Source: Tellurirhabdus rosea (GTDB taxonomy: Bacteria > Bacteroidota > Bacteroidia > Cytophagales > Spirosomataceae). Taken from it: a stretch of DNA of 64,000 nucleotides. The position numbers were made by a program, and so were the translations under genes. Each line of letters opens with the position of its first letter. Position 1 is the stretch's first letter. The notes under the pieces were generated by a model that did not search any database, was not told where the DNA came from, and was given only the letters and a program-made list of their open reading frames with translations. The DNA is taken from positions 2,554,001 through 2,618,000 of the forward strand of contig NZ_CP111085.1 of NCBI RefSeq assembly GCF_026278345.1. The letters run 5' to 3'. Shown piece after piece: positions 8,855-17,247 of this stretch.

Positions 8855-10372
8855 TTACGGCACCCGGGCGAACCGGTAGGTTTTGAAATCAATAAAGTCG
8901 TTGACGGAAACTGTAATCGCTTTCACCTCATTGCCCGTCACCTCGAACGGCAGTTCCTTCACGCCCATGACGGGGTCGGAGTAAGTACACAGAAACGTAT
9001 TGTCTTTCAAATGCTCCAGGCGCCCGACCACCTGCGGGTGATGCGTCAGATACATATTGAGCCGACCCTTCTCCTCCCGGATGGTCAGGTTGCCGTAGAA
9101 ATCATTGCGGAAAGCCCCGGTGAACGCTTTCAGGGGCAGTGTCGGGCCGGAGCTGCGGCGGGCTTGGGCCCGTTTTTCGCGCAGCTCGGCCAGCGCTTTT
9201 TCTTCCGAAGCCCGCCCGCTTTGCCAGGCAATCTGGCTATAATTGCGGTATGGCAGGCCCATGTAGGCGTCAATGACCTGTCGGCAGAGCATTTCGTACA
9301 GGCTGTTGTGGTCGGTGTTCGTCAGCACGACGACGCCCAGATTCAGTTCCGGAACAAGATACGTATTGGTGACGCAGCCGTTGGAGCCGCCGCTGTGGTG
9401 GATGAGCTTTTTGCCGTTGTAGTCATTCATGAACCAGCCCAGGCCGTAGGTCTGAAAATGCGAACTCGGAAACAGCCGTGACTGAATGTCGCCCACGACC
9501 GTATTCGACGAGCGGGTTTTCTGAATCACCGAAAAAGGCACGACCCGCCGACCGGCAAACCGCCCGCTGTCGAGCTGCATCAGGACCCAGTTGGCCAGGT
9601 CTTTCACACTCGAATTGATCGAGCCCGCCGGACCGATGTTGTCCGTGTTGGCATACTCGATGGCGACCAGTTTGCCGTCGGACAGGGTATGTGGCCGGTA
9701 CCGGTTCGACTCGGCCCGGAGCGCCGCCGTGGTGGTGGACGTCCGGGTCATTTGCAGCGGCCGGAAAAAATGGGTTTGCAGGTAGGCGTCCCAACTCGTG
9801 TCCGTCACGACGGGGATGACTTCGCCCGCCGTCAGAAAACAGGAATTGCAGTACCCGTATTTGGCCCGTAGACTGTAGGTCGGCTGCAGACGTCCCATTC
9901 GGGCGATGATGTCCCTGCGCGACAGATTGCTGTTCCAGTTCAGGAAATCGCCCTGAAACGTCTCGAACCCGCTCCGGTGGCTCAGCATATCCCGGATGGA
10001 GGCCTCCCCCGCCGCCAGCGGGTTCAGCAGTTTGAAGTCTTTCAGGTATTGGGTCACTTTATCGTCCAGCGACAACCGTTTCTGCGACTCCAGCAGGGCC
10101 AGAGCCGTGCCCGTGAACGCCTTGGTATTCGAAGCAATCTGAAACAGGGTATTTTCGTCCACCTTCTCCTGCGGTCGGGTGATGTCCCGGACGCCATACC
10201 CTTTCAGCACCACCACTTTTCCGTCCTTGACGACCGCCACCGCCACGCCCGGTACGCCCTGGCGCTGCATTTCGCGGGTGATGTAGGCATCCAGACTATC
10301 GGAGATGAACGTGTTTTGGGCGAACCCGTTGAAACTGAACAGAAACAGGCAAAAAGCGGCAATACGGCGCAT
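8855..10372 (-). CDS. secreted serine hydrolase, beta-lactamase/DD-peptidase family
   Basis: A 505-residue protein with a signal peptide ending near FAQ19. The penicillin-recognising fold has SNTK at residues 81-84 (nucleophile Ser81), YCN at 174-176 and HSG at 326-328, matching the three active-site motifs of class C beta-lactamase-like hydrolases. The C-terminal 100 residues form a small beta domain of the kind found in DUF3471-type members. It may act on D-amino-acid peptides or esters; true beta-lactamase activity is not implied. It lies ten bases downstream of the ATP-grasp gene, so the two are likely one unit. Confidence 0.85.
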   Translation of the reverse strand: MRRIAAFCLFLFSFNGFAQNTFISDSLDAYITREMQRQGVPGVAVAVVKDGKVVVLKGYGVRDITRPQEKVDENTLFQIASNTKAFTGTALALLESQKRLSLDDKVTQYLKDFKLLNPLAAGEASIRDMLSHRSGFETFQGDFLNWNSNLSRRDIIARMGRLQPTYSLRAKYGYCNSCFLTAGEVIPVVTDTSWDAYLQTHFFRPLQMTRTSTTTAALRAESNRYRPHTLSDGKLVAIEYANTDNIGPAGSINSSVKDLANWVLMQLDSGRFAGRRVVPFSVIQKTRSSNTVVGDIQSRLFPSSHFQTYGLGWFMNDYNGKKLIHHSGGSNGCVTNTYLVPELNLGVVVLTNTDHNSLYEMLCRQVIDAYMGLPYRNYSQIAWQSGRASEEKALAELREKRAQARRSSGPTLPLKAFTGAFRNDFYGNLTIREEKGRLNMYLTHHPQVVGRLEHLKDNTFLCTYSDPVMGVKELPFEVTGNEVKAITVSVNDFIDFKTYRFARVP

Positions 10373-10381
10373 ACGGCTGGG

Positions 10382-11593
10382 TTAGTTGGTAGGTTTATCC
10401 GGTACGGGGGCGGAGGCGTGAAATTCGTCATAAATCCGGTGCATGTACTGGTCGAGCAGTTCCAGCACCCGGTCCCGGTCCGGCGATTTGACGATAAGTC
10501 CGACGTGGTATTCTTTATTGATGCGCCATTCGATTTCGTTGTCCGAAAAAACGGACAGGTCCGGCCACTGCTGGCGGGCCAGCGAGACAATCAGCCCGGC
10601 ATAGGCTTTCTGGTCCGGCGGCACCACGTAGGGCAGATTCAGCGCCATCGCCGTTTCGAGCCGGGCCCATTCCCGCCACAGACTGATGCCCGAGGAGGCT
10701 TCCACCATCTCCGCGATGTGCGCGCCGCCGACGCGGGACGAAGTTTCCAGAAAATAATACTGCCCGTCGTCGTGACAGTGGATGTATTCCGAATGCGAGG
10801 CGCTGAACTGCAATCCAAACGCATCCAGCACGGCTTCGTTGAGCTTTTTTAACGCCGCGGTTTCGGGGTCGTCGAAGGGCAGAACAGCCGTCCGGAACAC
10901 TCCGCCGCCATGCGCCACCTCCATCGGCGTCGCCAGGTACTGGCTGACGCGCGCAAAGACGGGTTTCTTTTCCACCGACAGCGCATCGACGTGAAAGACC
11001 CGCCCCGGCTTGAACTGTTCGATCAGAAACTGGTGCCGGCTGTCGCCCAGCCCGTGAATCACCTCCCAGGCTTCATCCAGTGAATGAACCTTCTTGATTC
11101 CGGTGGTGGACGCCTCCGACCGGGGCTTGATGAGCCAGGGTCCGTGGGTGGCGTTCAGAAAGTCCGTAATGCTCTGGTCGTGGAACAGGCTGCTGAAGGC
11201 CGGACAGCGAATGCCCGCGGCAGTAGCCCGGGTCCGCATGGCCAGTTTGTCCCGAAAGTACCGCGCCGTTGTCTGTCCCATGCCCGGCAGCCGGAAGGTT
11301 TCCCGGAGCAGCGCCGCTTTTTCGACATCAAAATCATCCAGGGCCACCACCCGGTCAATCTTTCTCGAACGCAGAAGGTGAGCAAATCCAACCACCATCC
11401 GGTCCAGATTTTCGCTTGTATTGGCTTCGGAAGGGAGGTAAAACACTTCGTCAATCGCCTCGAACGGCCACGGGCTATTCGCCAGTTTTTCGACCGTAAG
11501 CAGGTAAACCGTATTGCCGAGCTCCTTGCAGGCCCGCAGAAATGCCTCGCCTTTGAAGTAGGTAGATACGCATAGAAAAGAAAGCTGACTCAT
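10382..11593 (-). CDS. ATP-grasp ligase-like protein
   Basis: A 403-residue cytoplasmic protein with an ATP-grasp fold: a pre-grasp domain (residues 1-110), a nucleotide-binding region with PWLIKPRSEASTTGIKKV (Lys at the ATP site, loop over the phosphates), QFLIEQFKPG in the hinge, and YYFLETSSRVGGAHI as the metal-binding Glu/Asn-type motif. These enzymes join a carboxylate to an amine or thiol through an acyl-phosphate. The substrate is not evident. It is transcribed with the serine hydrolase downstream, which suggests a peptide-like substrate, but this is inference. Confidence 0.75.
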   Translation of the reverse strand: MSQLSFLCVSTYFKGEAFLRACKELGNTVYLLTVEKLANSPWPFEAIDEVFYLPSEANTSENLDRMVVGFAHLLRSRKIDRVVALDDFDVEKAALLRETFRLPGMGQTTARYFRDKLAMRTRATAAGIRCPAFSSLFHDQSITDFLNATHGPWLIKPRSEASTTGIKKVHSLDEAWEVIHGLGDSRHQFLIEQFKPGRVFHVDALSVEKKPVFARVSQYLATPMEVAHGGGVFRTAVLPFDDPETAALKKLNEAVLDAFGLQFSASHSEYIHCHDDGQYYFLETSSRVGGAHIAEMVEASSGISLWREWARLETAMALNLPYVVPPDQKAYAGLIVSLARQQWPDLSVFSDNEIEWRINKEYHVGLIVKSPDRDRVLELLDQYMHRIYDEFHASAPVPDKPTN

Positions 11594-11659
11594 GGATGTG
11601 GGCTAGGAGTTGGTTGTCTGGAAAGATAAAAACAATTTTTTAAACGACGCGCTCGATTA

Positions 11660-11753
11660 TTTCTCACAGATTTGCGCTGATTTTAGCAGAAAATCGAAAG
11701 ATTTCATTGCTGCGCTAATCTGCGTCTTATAATCCGCGAAAATCTGCGAGAAA
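11660..11753. repeat. intergenic quasi-palindrome
   Basis: The 14-nt arms 11660-11673 and 11740-11753 are complementary with one mismatch. The interior again uses related words (GCGCTGATTTT, GCGCTAATCTGCG, ATCTGCG). It lies between the divergent ATP-grasp and HAD genes, so it may hold regulatory sites, but it looks more like a repeat remnant. Confidence 0.6.
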
Positions 11754-11763
11754 CCAGCTTACC

Positions 11764-12525
11764 ATGAACGTAGCCAATCTGAAACTCATCGCCTTCGACG
11801 CCGACGACACGCTCTGGGTCAACGAGCCCAATTACATCAACGTCGAAAAGCGCATTCATGCCATCCTGGCCGCCCATACGGATGCCGAAACGATTTCCCG
11901 GCACTTCTACCATGCCCAGATCAGAAACCTCAGGATTTTTGGGTACGGTGCCAAAGGTTACATGCTGTCGATGATCGAAACGGCCATCGAGCTAACCGGC
12001 GGCGAAGTGACGGGCCACGAAATTCAGCAGATTATTGATACCGGCAAGGAACTCATCCACTACCCGATTGAACTGCTGCCGGGCGTTCGGGAGACGCTCG
12101 AAACCCTGCACGGCCATTACGAACTGATGGTGCTGACCAAAGGCGATTTGTTCGATCAGGAAAGCAAAATTGCCCGCTCCGGGCTGGGCCCTTTTTTTTC
12201 GCACGTGGAAATCGTGAGCGAAAAAAACGAGCCGACCTACCAGCGGCTTTTAAGCCGTTATGCCATCCGCCCCGAGGAGTTTCTGATGATCGGAAATTCG
12301 CTAAAATCGGACGTTCTGCCGGTTATTCACATTGGCGGCCAGGCCGTTCATATTCCGTACGAGATCACCTGGGGCCACGAGCAGGTGAGCGACGAGCAGC
12401 TGCTGGGAAAGAATTTTCTGAACCTGTCGGCCATGACGGAGTTGTTATCCTATTTCGGACACATTTCGACAACCGCGATTCAAAAACCGGATTCACACCA
12501 TGCAGACCTTCGCAACGCTGGCTGA
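11764..12525 (+). CDS. HAD-superfamily hydrolase
   Basis: A 253-residue phosphatase-like protein. Motif I is FDADDTLW (nucleophile and acid/base Asp near residues 11 and 13), motif II the Thr in VLTKGD, motif III the Lys in SEKNEPTY, and motif IV GNSLKSD. An all-helical cap occupies about residues 20-100. The substrate is unknown. The last 26 nt overlap the following MaoC-like gene, so the pair is probably translationally coupled. Confidence 0.85.
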   Translation: MNVANLKLIAFDADDTLWVNEPNYINVEKRIHAILAAHTDAETISRHFYHAQIRNLRIFGYGAKGYMLSMIETAIELTGGEVTGHEIQQIIDTGKELIHYPIELLPGVRETLETLHGHYELMVLTKGDLFDQESKIARSGLGPFFSHVEIVSEKNEPTYQRLLSRYAIRPEEFLMIGNSLKSDVLPVIHIGGQAVHIPYEITWGHEQVSDEQLLGKNFLNLSAMTELLSYFGHISTTAIQKPDSHHADLRNAG

Positions 12526-12985
12526 TTTGACGGAACACAAAGGCCGGGAACTGGGCACCAGCGACTGGCTCACCATCACCCAGGAAATGATCAATCAATT
12601 TGCCGAGGCAACCGGCGACCGCCAGTGGATTCATACCGACCCCGAACGGGCCGCCCGCGAGTCGCCCTTCAAGGCGCCCATTGCGCACGGCTTTCTGACC
12701 CTTTCGCTGGCTCCTAAGCTATTGAATGAAATTTTCCGGGTCGATTCGGTGAGGATGGCCGTCAATTACGGGACGAATAAAGTTCGCTTTACCAACCCCG
12801 TTCCCGCGGGCAGCCGGCTGCGGATGAAAGCCTGGCTGCACCATGTCGAACCGCAGCACCCCGGAACGGCGGACAGCGACGAAGGCTCCAACGGTGTCCG
12901 GGCCATTACCGAGTGCGTCTTCGAGGTAGACGGGCAGGATAAGCCCGCCTGCGTAGCGGAGCTGGTGAGCCTCCTGTTTGAGTAG
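12500..12985 (+). CDS. MaoC-like (R)-hydratase/dehydratase
   Basis: A 161-residue hotdog-fold protein. The hydratase motif is present as FAEATGDRQWIHTDPERA, with the Asp and His of the active site, then APIAHGFLTLSL. Family members hydrate enoyl-CoA in (R)-specific beta-oxidation or PHA precursor supply. It starts inside the 3' end of the HAD gene (26-nt overlap). The physiological substrate is not shown by context. Confidence 0.85.
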   Translation: MQTFATLADLTEHKGRELGTSDWLTITQEMINQFAEATGDRQWIHTDPERAARESPFKAPIAHGFLTLSLAPKLLNEIFRVDSVRMAVNYGTNKVRFTNPVPAGSRLRMKAWLHHVEPQHPGTADSDEGSNGVRAITECVFEVDGQDKPACVAELVSLLFE

Positions 12986-13063
12986 CCCGGCCAGAATCGG
13001 AATCAAGCCATTCAAAAAGGCACCTGAAGGCGCTAATCGGGGCAAAAACATCATAATTAATCC

Positions 13064-13089
13064 TTTAATCTGTGTAATCCAGGTTCAGA
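13064..13089. repeat. copy of dispersed TTTAATCTGnGTAATCC element
   Basis: TTTAATCTGTGTAATCCAGG followed by TTCAGA closely matches segments at 40347-40370 and 45515-45543. It ends three bases before the -7 box of the helicase gene. Confidence 0.6.
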
Positions 13090-13091
13090 CG

Positions 13092-13099
13092 TACCTTTG
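13092..13099 (+). promoter_or_regulatory. -7 promoter box for the DEAD-box helicase gene
   Basis: TACCTTTG is an exact TAnnTTTG match only four bases before the ATG at 13104. Transcription would begin at or just after the start codon, so the mRNA could be leaderless, or this box may be fortuitous. No -33 TTG at the usual spacing. Confidence 0.4.
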
Positions 13100-13103
13100 C
13101 ACT

Positions 13104-14486
13104 ATGGAAATTACATCCTTTGAGGATTTCAAGCTGAACCGGCAGTTGCTGAATGCGGTCGGGGAAACGGGTTACGAACACCCGACGCCCATTCAGCAGA
13201 AAGCCATTCCGCTGGTGATGGCCGGGCACGATCTGCTCGGCATTGCCCAGACCGGCACGGGCAAAACGGCGGCCTACCTACTGCCGCTGCTGATGAAAAT
13301 CAAATACGCGCAGGGTCAGCATCCCCGCGCGCTCATTCTGGCCCCCACACGCGAACTCGTGATGCAGATCGCCGCCGCCGTGGCCGAACTGGGCAAATAC
13401 ACGGATATTCGGCACGTCGCCCTGTACGGCGGCCTGGGGCCCAAAACCCAGATTGAAGCCATTCAGCAGGGCGTAGACCTCGTTGTGTCGACGCCGGGCC
13501 GCTTTCTGGACCTTTACCTGAAGGGCGAGCTGGTGACCAAACAGCTCACGACGATGGTGCTCGACGAGGCCGACAAGATGATGGACATGGGCTTTATGCC
13601 GCAGATTCGCCGGATTCTGGAGGTGATCCCCCTGAAACGGCAAAATCTGCTGTTTTCGGCCACCTTCCCGGCCAAAGTGGAGGAGCTTTCCCACGAGTTT
13701 CTGGAGTTTCCGACCCGGGTGGAAGTCACGCCCCAGGCTTCGACGGCCGATATGGTCAGTCAGAAAATCTACGAGGTTCCGAACCTGAAAACCAAGATCA
13801 ACCTGCTGGCGGGCCTGCTGTCCGATGCCGGGACGTTCAACCGGGTAATCGTTTTTGTGCGGTCCAAAGAAACGGCCGAAAACGTCTTTAAATTTCTGGA
13901 ACGAAAGGTAGTAGAGGAGGGGCAGATTCGGGTGCTGCACGCCAACAAAGGGCAAAATGTCCGGATCAACTCCATGGAAGCGTTTCGGGAAGGCAACGTG
14001 CGCGTTCTGGTCGCCACGGATGTCGTCGCCCGGGGAATCGACGTCGAGCTGGTCAGCCACGTGATCAACTTCGATGTGCCGCTCATCTACGAAGATTACG
14101 TCCACCGCATCGGCCGGACGGGACGGGCCAACCGCACCGGCGAAGCGATTACCTTCGTAACGATGGCCGAAGAGTACCATATCAAAAAGATTGAGGGCAT
14201 CATCAAGCAGACCATCCCGCGGGAACCGCTGCCCGCCGACCTGGAGGTGACCGAAACGCCGTTTGACGAAAGCCAGGCCATGCTTCGGGAAGTCGACAGC
14301 CAGCGCAAGAAAGAAGACCCGACGTTCAAAGGGGCTTTCCACGAGAAGAAAAACGTTCCGCCGGCGAAGAAGCCGGGTGCCAAAGGCAAGCCGCGGACGG
14401 GCGGGGCTCCGTCCGGACGTTCGGGCGCGCGCTCGGGCAGCCGGAGTACCGGGCGAAAATCATCCGGGACCAGAGGCCGAAAGTAA
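13104..14486 (+). CDS. DEAD-box ATP-dependent RNA helicase
   Basis: A 460-residue helicase: Q motif (GYEHPTPIQQKAIP), motif I AQTGTGKT, Ia PTRELVMQ, II DEAD, III SAT, V ATDVVARGID and VI HRIGRTGR. The last 60 residues are a basic, Gly/Ser/Lys/Arg-rich tail typical of RhlE-type enzymes that act on ribosome assembly or RNA decay. The start at 13104 gives MEITSFEDF, the normal family N-terminus; the frame is open 126 nt further upstream, but those residues look non-coding. Confidence 0.92.
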   Translation: MEITSFEDFKLNRQLLNAVGETGYEHPTPIQQKAIPLVMAGHDLLGIAQTGTGKTAAYLLPLLMKIKYAQGQHPRALILAPTRELVMQIAAAVAELGKYTDIRHVALYGGLGPKTQIEAIQQGVDLVVSTPGRFLDLYLKGELVTKQLTTMVLDEADKMMDMGFMPQIRRILEVIPLKRQNLLFSATFPAKVEELSHEFLEFPTRVEVTPQASTADMVSQKIYEVPNLKTKINLLAGLLSDAGTFNRVIVFVRSKETAENVFKFLERKVVEEGQIRVLHANKGQNVRINSMEAFREGNVRVLVATDVVARGIDVELVSHVINFDVPLIYEDYVHRIGRTGRANRTGEAITFVTMAEEYHIKKIEGIIKQTIPREPLPADLEVTETPFDESQAMLREVDSQRKKEDPTFKGAFHEKKNVPPAKKPGAKGKPRTGGAPSGRSGARSGSRSTGRKSSGTRGRK

Positions 14487-14570
14487 CGTTTTGTAACGGA
14501 AGATGTACTAATTTGGCGGCCCTGTGCGTTCTTAATCAGTCTGTCTGCACAGCGGACAAAGAACCGGTCT

Positions 14571-15353
14571 ATGAACAAGCGAGACGCTGTAAAGTGGTTG
14601 AGTATTTTATTGGTCTGGCTGCCGCTGCTCGCCTCAGCACAGCCAGTAAATATGCTGACTTCAGCCCGGCCCGTTGATACGGGTGGTGTCCGGCCCGTGC
14701 GGGAATCCATTCCTGAAATGGCCGCGCCAGCGAAGACGTTTGAAGAACTACGGATGCTCCCGCTCTTCGGCGAAGGACCCAAATCTCCCGACCATATCGA
14801 ATGGGAAATCCGCTTTCTGAGCGATTGTGACCAGAATTTTAGCAGCCGCGAGGAAGCCAGCCAGTTCTTTGCCGCCCGGGGCTGGGACTATCTGGCGGAG
14901 GGCAAGCTCGATACGGCCACCTATCGATTCAACCTGGCCTACATCCTCAACCCCCGGAATGCGGATTCATTCTGGGGCCTGGGAGTGGTCACCTACCAGC
15001 GCGGCCAGTTGCCGGAAGCTATTCATTTGCTGAAAAAAGGCATTGACGTGGTTGATACCAACGCCGTCCTGATTACCGACCTGGCTACGGTTCAGCTAAA
15101 GCTGTTCGAAGAAAAGCAGGAAAAGGACCTGCTGAACGAGGCTATCTCCTGGCTCGATCGCTCGGCCAGCCTCGACCCCAGTTACGCCAATACGTTCAGT
15201 TACCTGTCCTGGGCACACTACCTTCAGTCTGATTATTCCAAGGCCTGGGCGAGCCTTCACCGTGCGCGTGCGCTGGACCTCTCCTCCATCGATGTCACCT
15301 ATCTGCGCCAGCTGATCGAGAAAATGCCTGATCCTCAGGACTTTTTCAAATAG
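14571..15353 (+). CDS. secreted TPR-repeat protein
   Basis: A 260-residue protein with a signal peptide (KWLSILLVWLPLLASAQ). Residues about 95-250 hold three to four TPR units (GWDYLAEGKLDTATYRFNLA, FWGLGVVTYQRGQLPEAIHL, SYLSWAHYLQSDYSKAWASL). TPRs mediate protein contacts; no enzyme motif was seen. It is a single gene between the helicase and the curli locus, and nothing ties it firmly to either. Confidence 0.75.
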   Translation: MNKRDAVKWLSILLVWLPLLASAQPVNMLTSARPVDTGGVRPVRESIPEMAAPAKTFEELRMLPLFGEGPKSPDHIEWEIRFLSDCDQNFSSREEASQFFAARGWDYLAEGKLDTATYRFNLAYILNPRNADSFWGLGVVTYQRGQLPEAIHLLKKGIDVVDTNAVLITDLATVQLKLFEEKQEKDLLNEAISWLDRSASLDPSYANTFSYLSWAHYLQSDYSKAWASLHRARALDLSSIDVTYLRQLIEKMPDPQDFFK

Positions 15354-15588
15354 TCTCATCGTTTAATAAATCGGCACAAAAAAATTATAAATTTTCTTTG
15401 AAGTGTCGAAAACAAGCGCGTTGTTTACAGCCCGATAGTGCTTCACGAAGTTGTGGAATCTCAAATTAGCTTGTAAAATAAAAATGCGTGCATCCTCCAG
15501 TCAGTTGTCTGAATTATCCCTGGAGCGCTGTTGATTCAACGGCGGTTTTTGTTTATTAAACGGTAGATGTACATACGTGCCTGTGCAC

Positions 15589-15596
15589 TACTTTTG
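15589..15596 (+). promoter_or_regulatory. -7 promoter box, candidate main promoter of the curli locus
   Basis: TACTTTTG exactly matches TAnnTTTG. It is followed by about 370 nt of untranslated sequence before the first curlin ATG. No -33 TTG at the normal distance. Confidence 0.4.
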
Positions 15597-15935
15597 CTTC
15601 AAGAGTTTTATCACCGTAACGATTTATATGGCTCTAGTTTTCAGCCGACCGCCTGCAATGGAATATGCAATTGCAGATTAGCTGGAGATTATCATCCCCC
15701 CAGGAACCTTGACTTATTCCGAGTCAGTTTCCGCTGATCTGGTTCTTTGATCGGCGCTGTTACAACGTAAGTTTAAAGTGTAGAATACCCGCAGTATTGA
15801 ACTGTTAGTGGAGCTTGTGACAAGTGATCGCAGTTTGGTTGAGGAGTATGAATGGTTCAGGAAGAAAACGTAAATTATTCTTGCCTGAAACGCTTTGGTG
15901 CCTGTCGGCATCCTCAAGGTTATGAAATTTTTGCT

Positions 15936-15956
15936 TATACATTTTTCTCTGTCCAA
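15936..15956 (+). promoter_or_regulatory. curlin leader motif, copy 1
   Basis: TATAC then TCTCTGTCCAA, ending 15 nt before the ATG of the first curlin gene. The same pair of words precedes all four curlin genes. Confidence 0.55.
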
Positions 15957-15971
15957 TTAAACTATTTACTT

Positions 15972-17141
15972 ATGAAAAGACTATTCCTTACAGGAGCAGT
16001 CCTGTTGGCGATTACTGCCACCACTTATGCCCAAACCAACACGGCAACCATCTCCCAGTCCGGAACGGGCCACGCGGTAGACGTGTTGCAGACCGGAAGC
16101 GACCAGCTGGTTACGATCGACCAGTCAGGGTCGGACAACAGCGCTACCACGGAGCAGATCAGCGTTTTTGGCCAGGAAATTGCGATCACCCAGTCTGGTT
16201 CGGACAACGACGCGTTTGCTTATCAGAACGAACAGGCTGGTCCGAGCAACCTGATTACCATCACCCAGAGCGGCTCCGAGAACTTTGCGTTTGCGGATCA
16301 ATCTGACTTCTTCACGATTGGGTCAACGGCTACCATTACCCAAACCGGTACGAGCGACGAGGCCTATATCGACCAGGCCGGAGCCGTTGGTGTAGTGGAC
16401 GGAGCCATCGGCAGCGAAGCCACCATCACGCAGAATGGCGTAGGCAATGGCAACTACGCGGAGATCAATCAGTACCTGAGCAGCGGCGATGAAGCCGTGA
16501 TCGACCAGGTCGGTGAAGACAACTTTGCGTACATCAATCAGACGGGTGCAGACAACTACGCGGAGATCCTCCAGAACAGCGTTTTCGGTCCGCAGGTAGC
16601 CACCATCAATCAGGATGGCATCGACAACTACGCGCAGATTAAGCAGCAAGACAACGCCGGTCCGGATAACTACGCTACCATCAATCAGATGGGCGACGGC
16701 AACCAGGCGTACATCGACCAGTCGGACTTCTTCACCATCAACGCAACTGCTACCATCACTCAGGATGGCAACGACAACTTCGGCCTGATCTGGCAGTACG
16801 GCGCCATCGACAGTGAAGCGACGATCACGCAGACCGGCAACAACAACACGGCGGGCGTAGGTCAATACGATGGTTTTGACAACTTCGTCAGCATCACCCA
16901 GACGGGTAACAACAACTTCACGGGTGTAGAACAGACGGGCTCCGGCAACAGCGCGACCATCGTACAGGAAGGTGATTTCCACAATGCGGTTAGCGGCCTG
17001 CCCCTTCTCGTTCCGAACATTCAGCAGTACGGCAATGACAATACGCTGATGTTGACCCAGACGGGCACGGCGGGTCTGGTGGTTGTTGACCAGATCGGCA
17101 ATAACAACTCGGCTACGATCATGCAGAACAACAATCCCTAA
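15972..17141 (+). CDS. curlin-repeat protein 1 (CsgA/CsgB-like amyloid subunit)
   Basis: A 389-residue secreted protein. The signal peptide ends at TYAQ, followed by QTNTATISQSG. Nearly the whole mature chain consists of curlin repeats of the form N-x-A-x-I-x-Q-x-G-x-x-N, as in CsgA of E. coli, which stack into the cross-beta fibre. A larger unit of about 110-125 residues recurs twice (SVFGQEIAI... and SVFGPQVAT..., each ending in DQSDFFTI), showing internal duplication. It is rich in Asn, Gln, Gly and acidic residues and nearly free of Lys. It ends in IMQNNNP. The start follows the leader motif and begins the signal peptide; first of four paralogues. Confidence 0.9.
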   Translation: MKRLFLTGAVLLAITATTYAQTNTATISQSGTGHAVDVLQTGSDQLVTIDQSGSDNSATTEQISVFGQEIAITQSGSDNDAFAYQNEQAGPSNLITITQSGSENFAFADQSDFFTIGSTATITQTGTSDEAYIDQAGAVGVVDGAIGSEATITQNGVGNGNYAEINQYLSSGDEAVIDQVGEDNFAYINQTGADNYAEILQNSVFGPQVATINQDGIDNYAQIKQQDNAGPDNYATINQMGDGNQAYIDQSDFFTINATATITQDGNDNFGLIWQYGAIDSEATITQTGNNNTAGVGQYDGFDNFVSITQTGNNNFTGVEQTGSGNSATIVQEGDFHNAVSGLPLLVPNIQQYGNDNTLMLTQTGTAGLVVVDQIGNNNSATIMQNNNP

Positions 17142-17153
17142 TTCATAAGGGAT

Positions 17154-17205
17154 AAGGGTTAAGGAGCCGATTCGGCTCCTTAACCCTTACTTTTGCTTTT
17201 TCTTT
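17154..17205 (+). terminator. terminator after curlin gene 1
   Basis: The 17-bp arms 17154-17170 and 17172-17188 are perfectly complementary and are followed by a T-rich run. The promoter box TACTTTTG of the next gene begins at the last base of the hairpin, so termination and re-initiation are packed together. Confidence 0.75.
17188..17195 (+). promoter_or_regulatory. -7 promoter box for curlin gene 2
   Basis: TACTTTTG exactly matches TAnnTTTG; it overlaps the descending arm of the preceding terminator and lies 52 nt before the ATG at 17248. Confidence 0.4.
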
Positions 17206-17212
17206 TTTATTT

Positions 17213-17229
17213 TATACTTCTCTGTTCAA
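17213..17229 (+). promoter_or_regulatory. curlin leader motif, copy 2
   Basis: TATAC and TCTCTGTTCAA separated by one base, 18 nt before the ATG of curlin gene 2. Confidence 0.55.
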
Positions 17230-17247
17230 CCTTAATTTTCTACCTCA

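Larger units (their letters stand above)
15354..15971. other. 618-bp non-coding region upstream of the curli locus
   Basis: I see no convincing gene here. It contains a -7 promoter box at 15589-15596, an imperfect inverted repeat CGCTGATC/GATCGGCG near 15730-15757, and the curlin leader motif at 15936-15956. The frame open from 15852 is only the extension upstream of the first curlin gene. A 5' untranslated region of about 370 nt, if the 15589 promoter is used, is long enough for regulation in the leader. Confidence 0.5.
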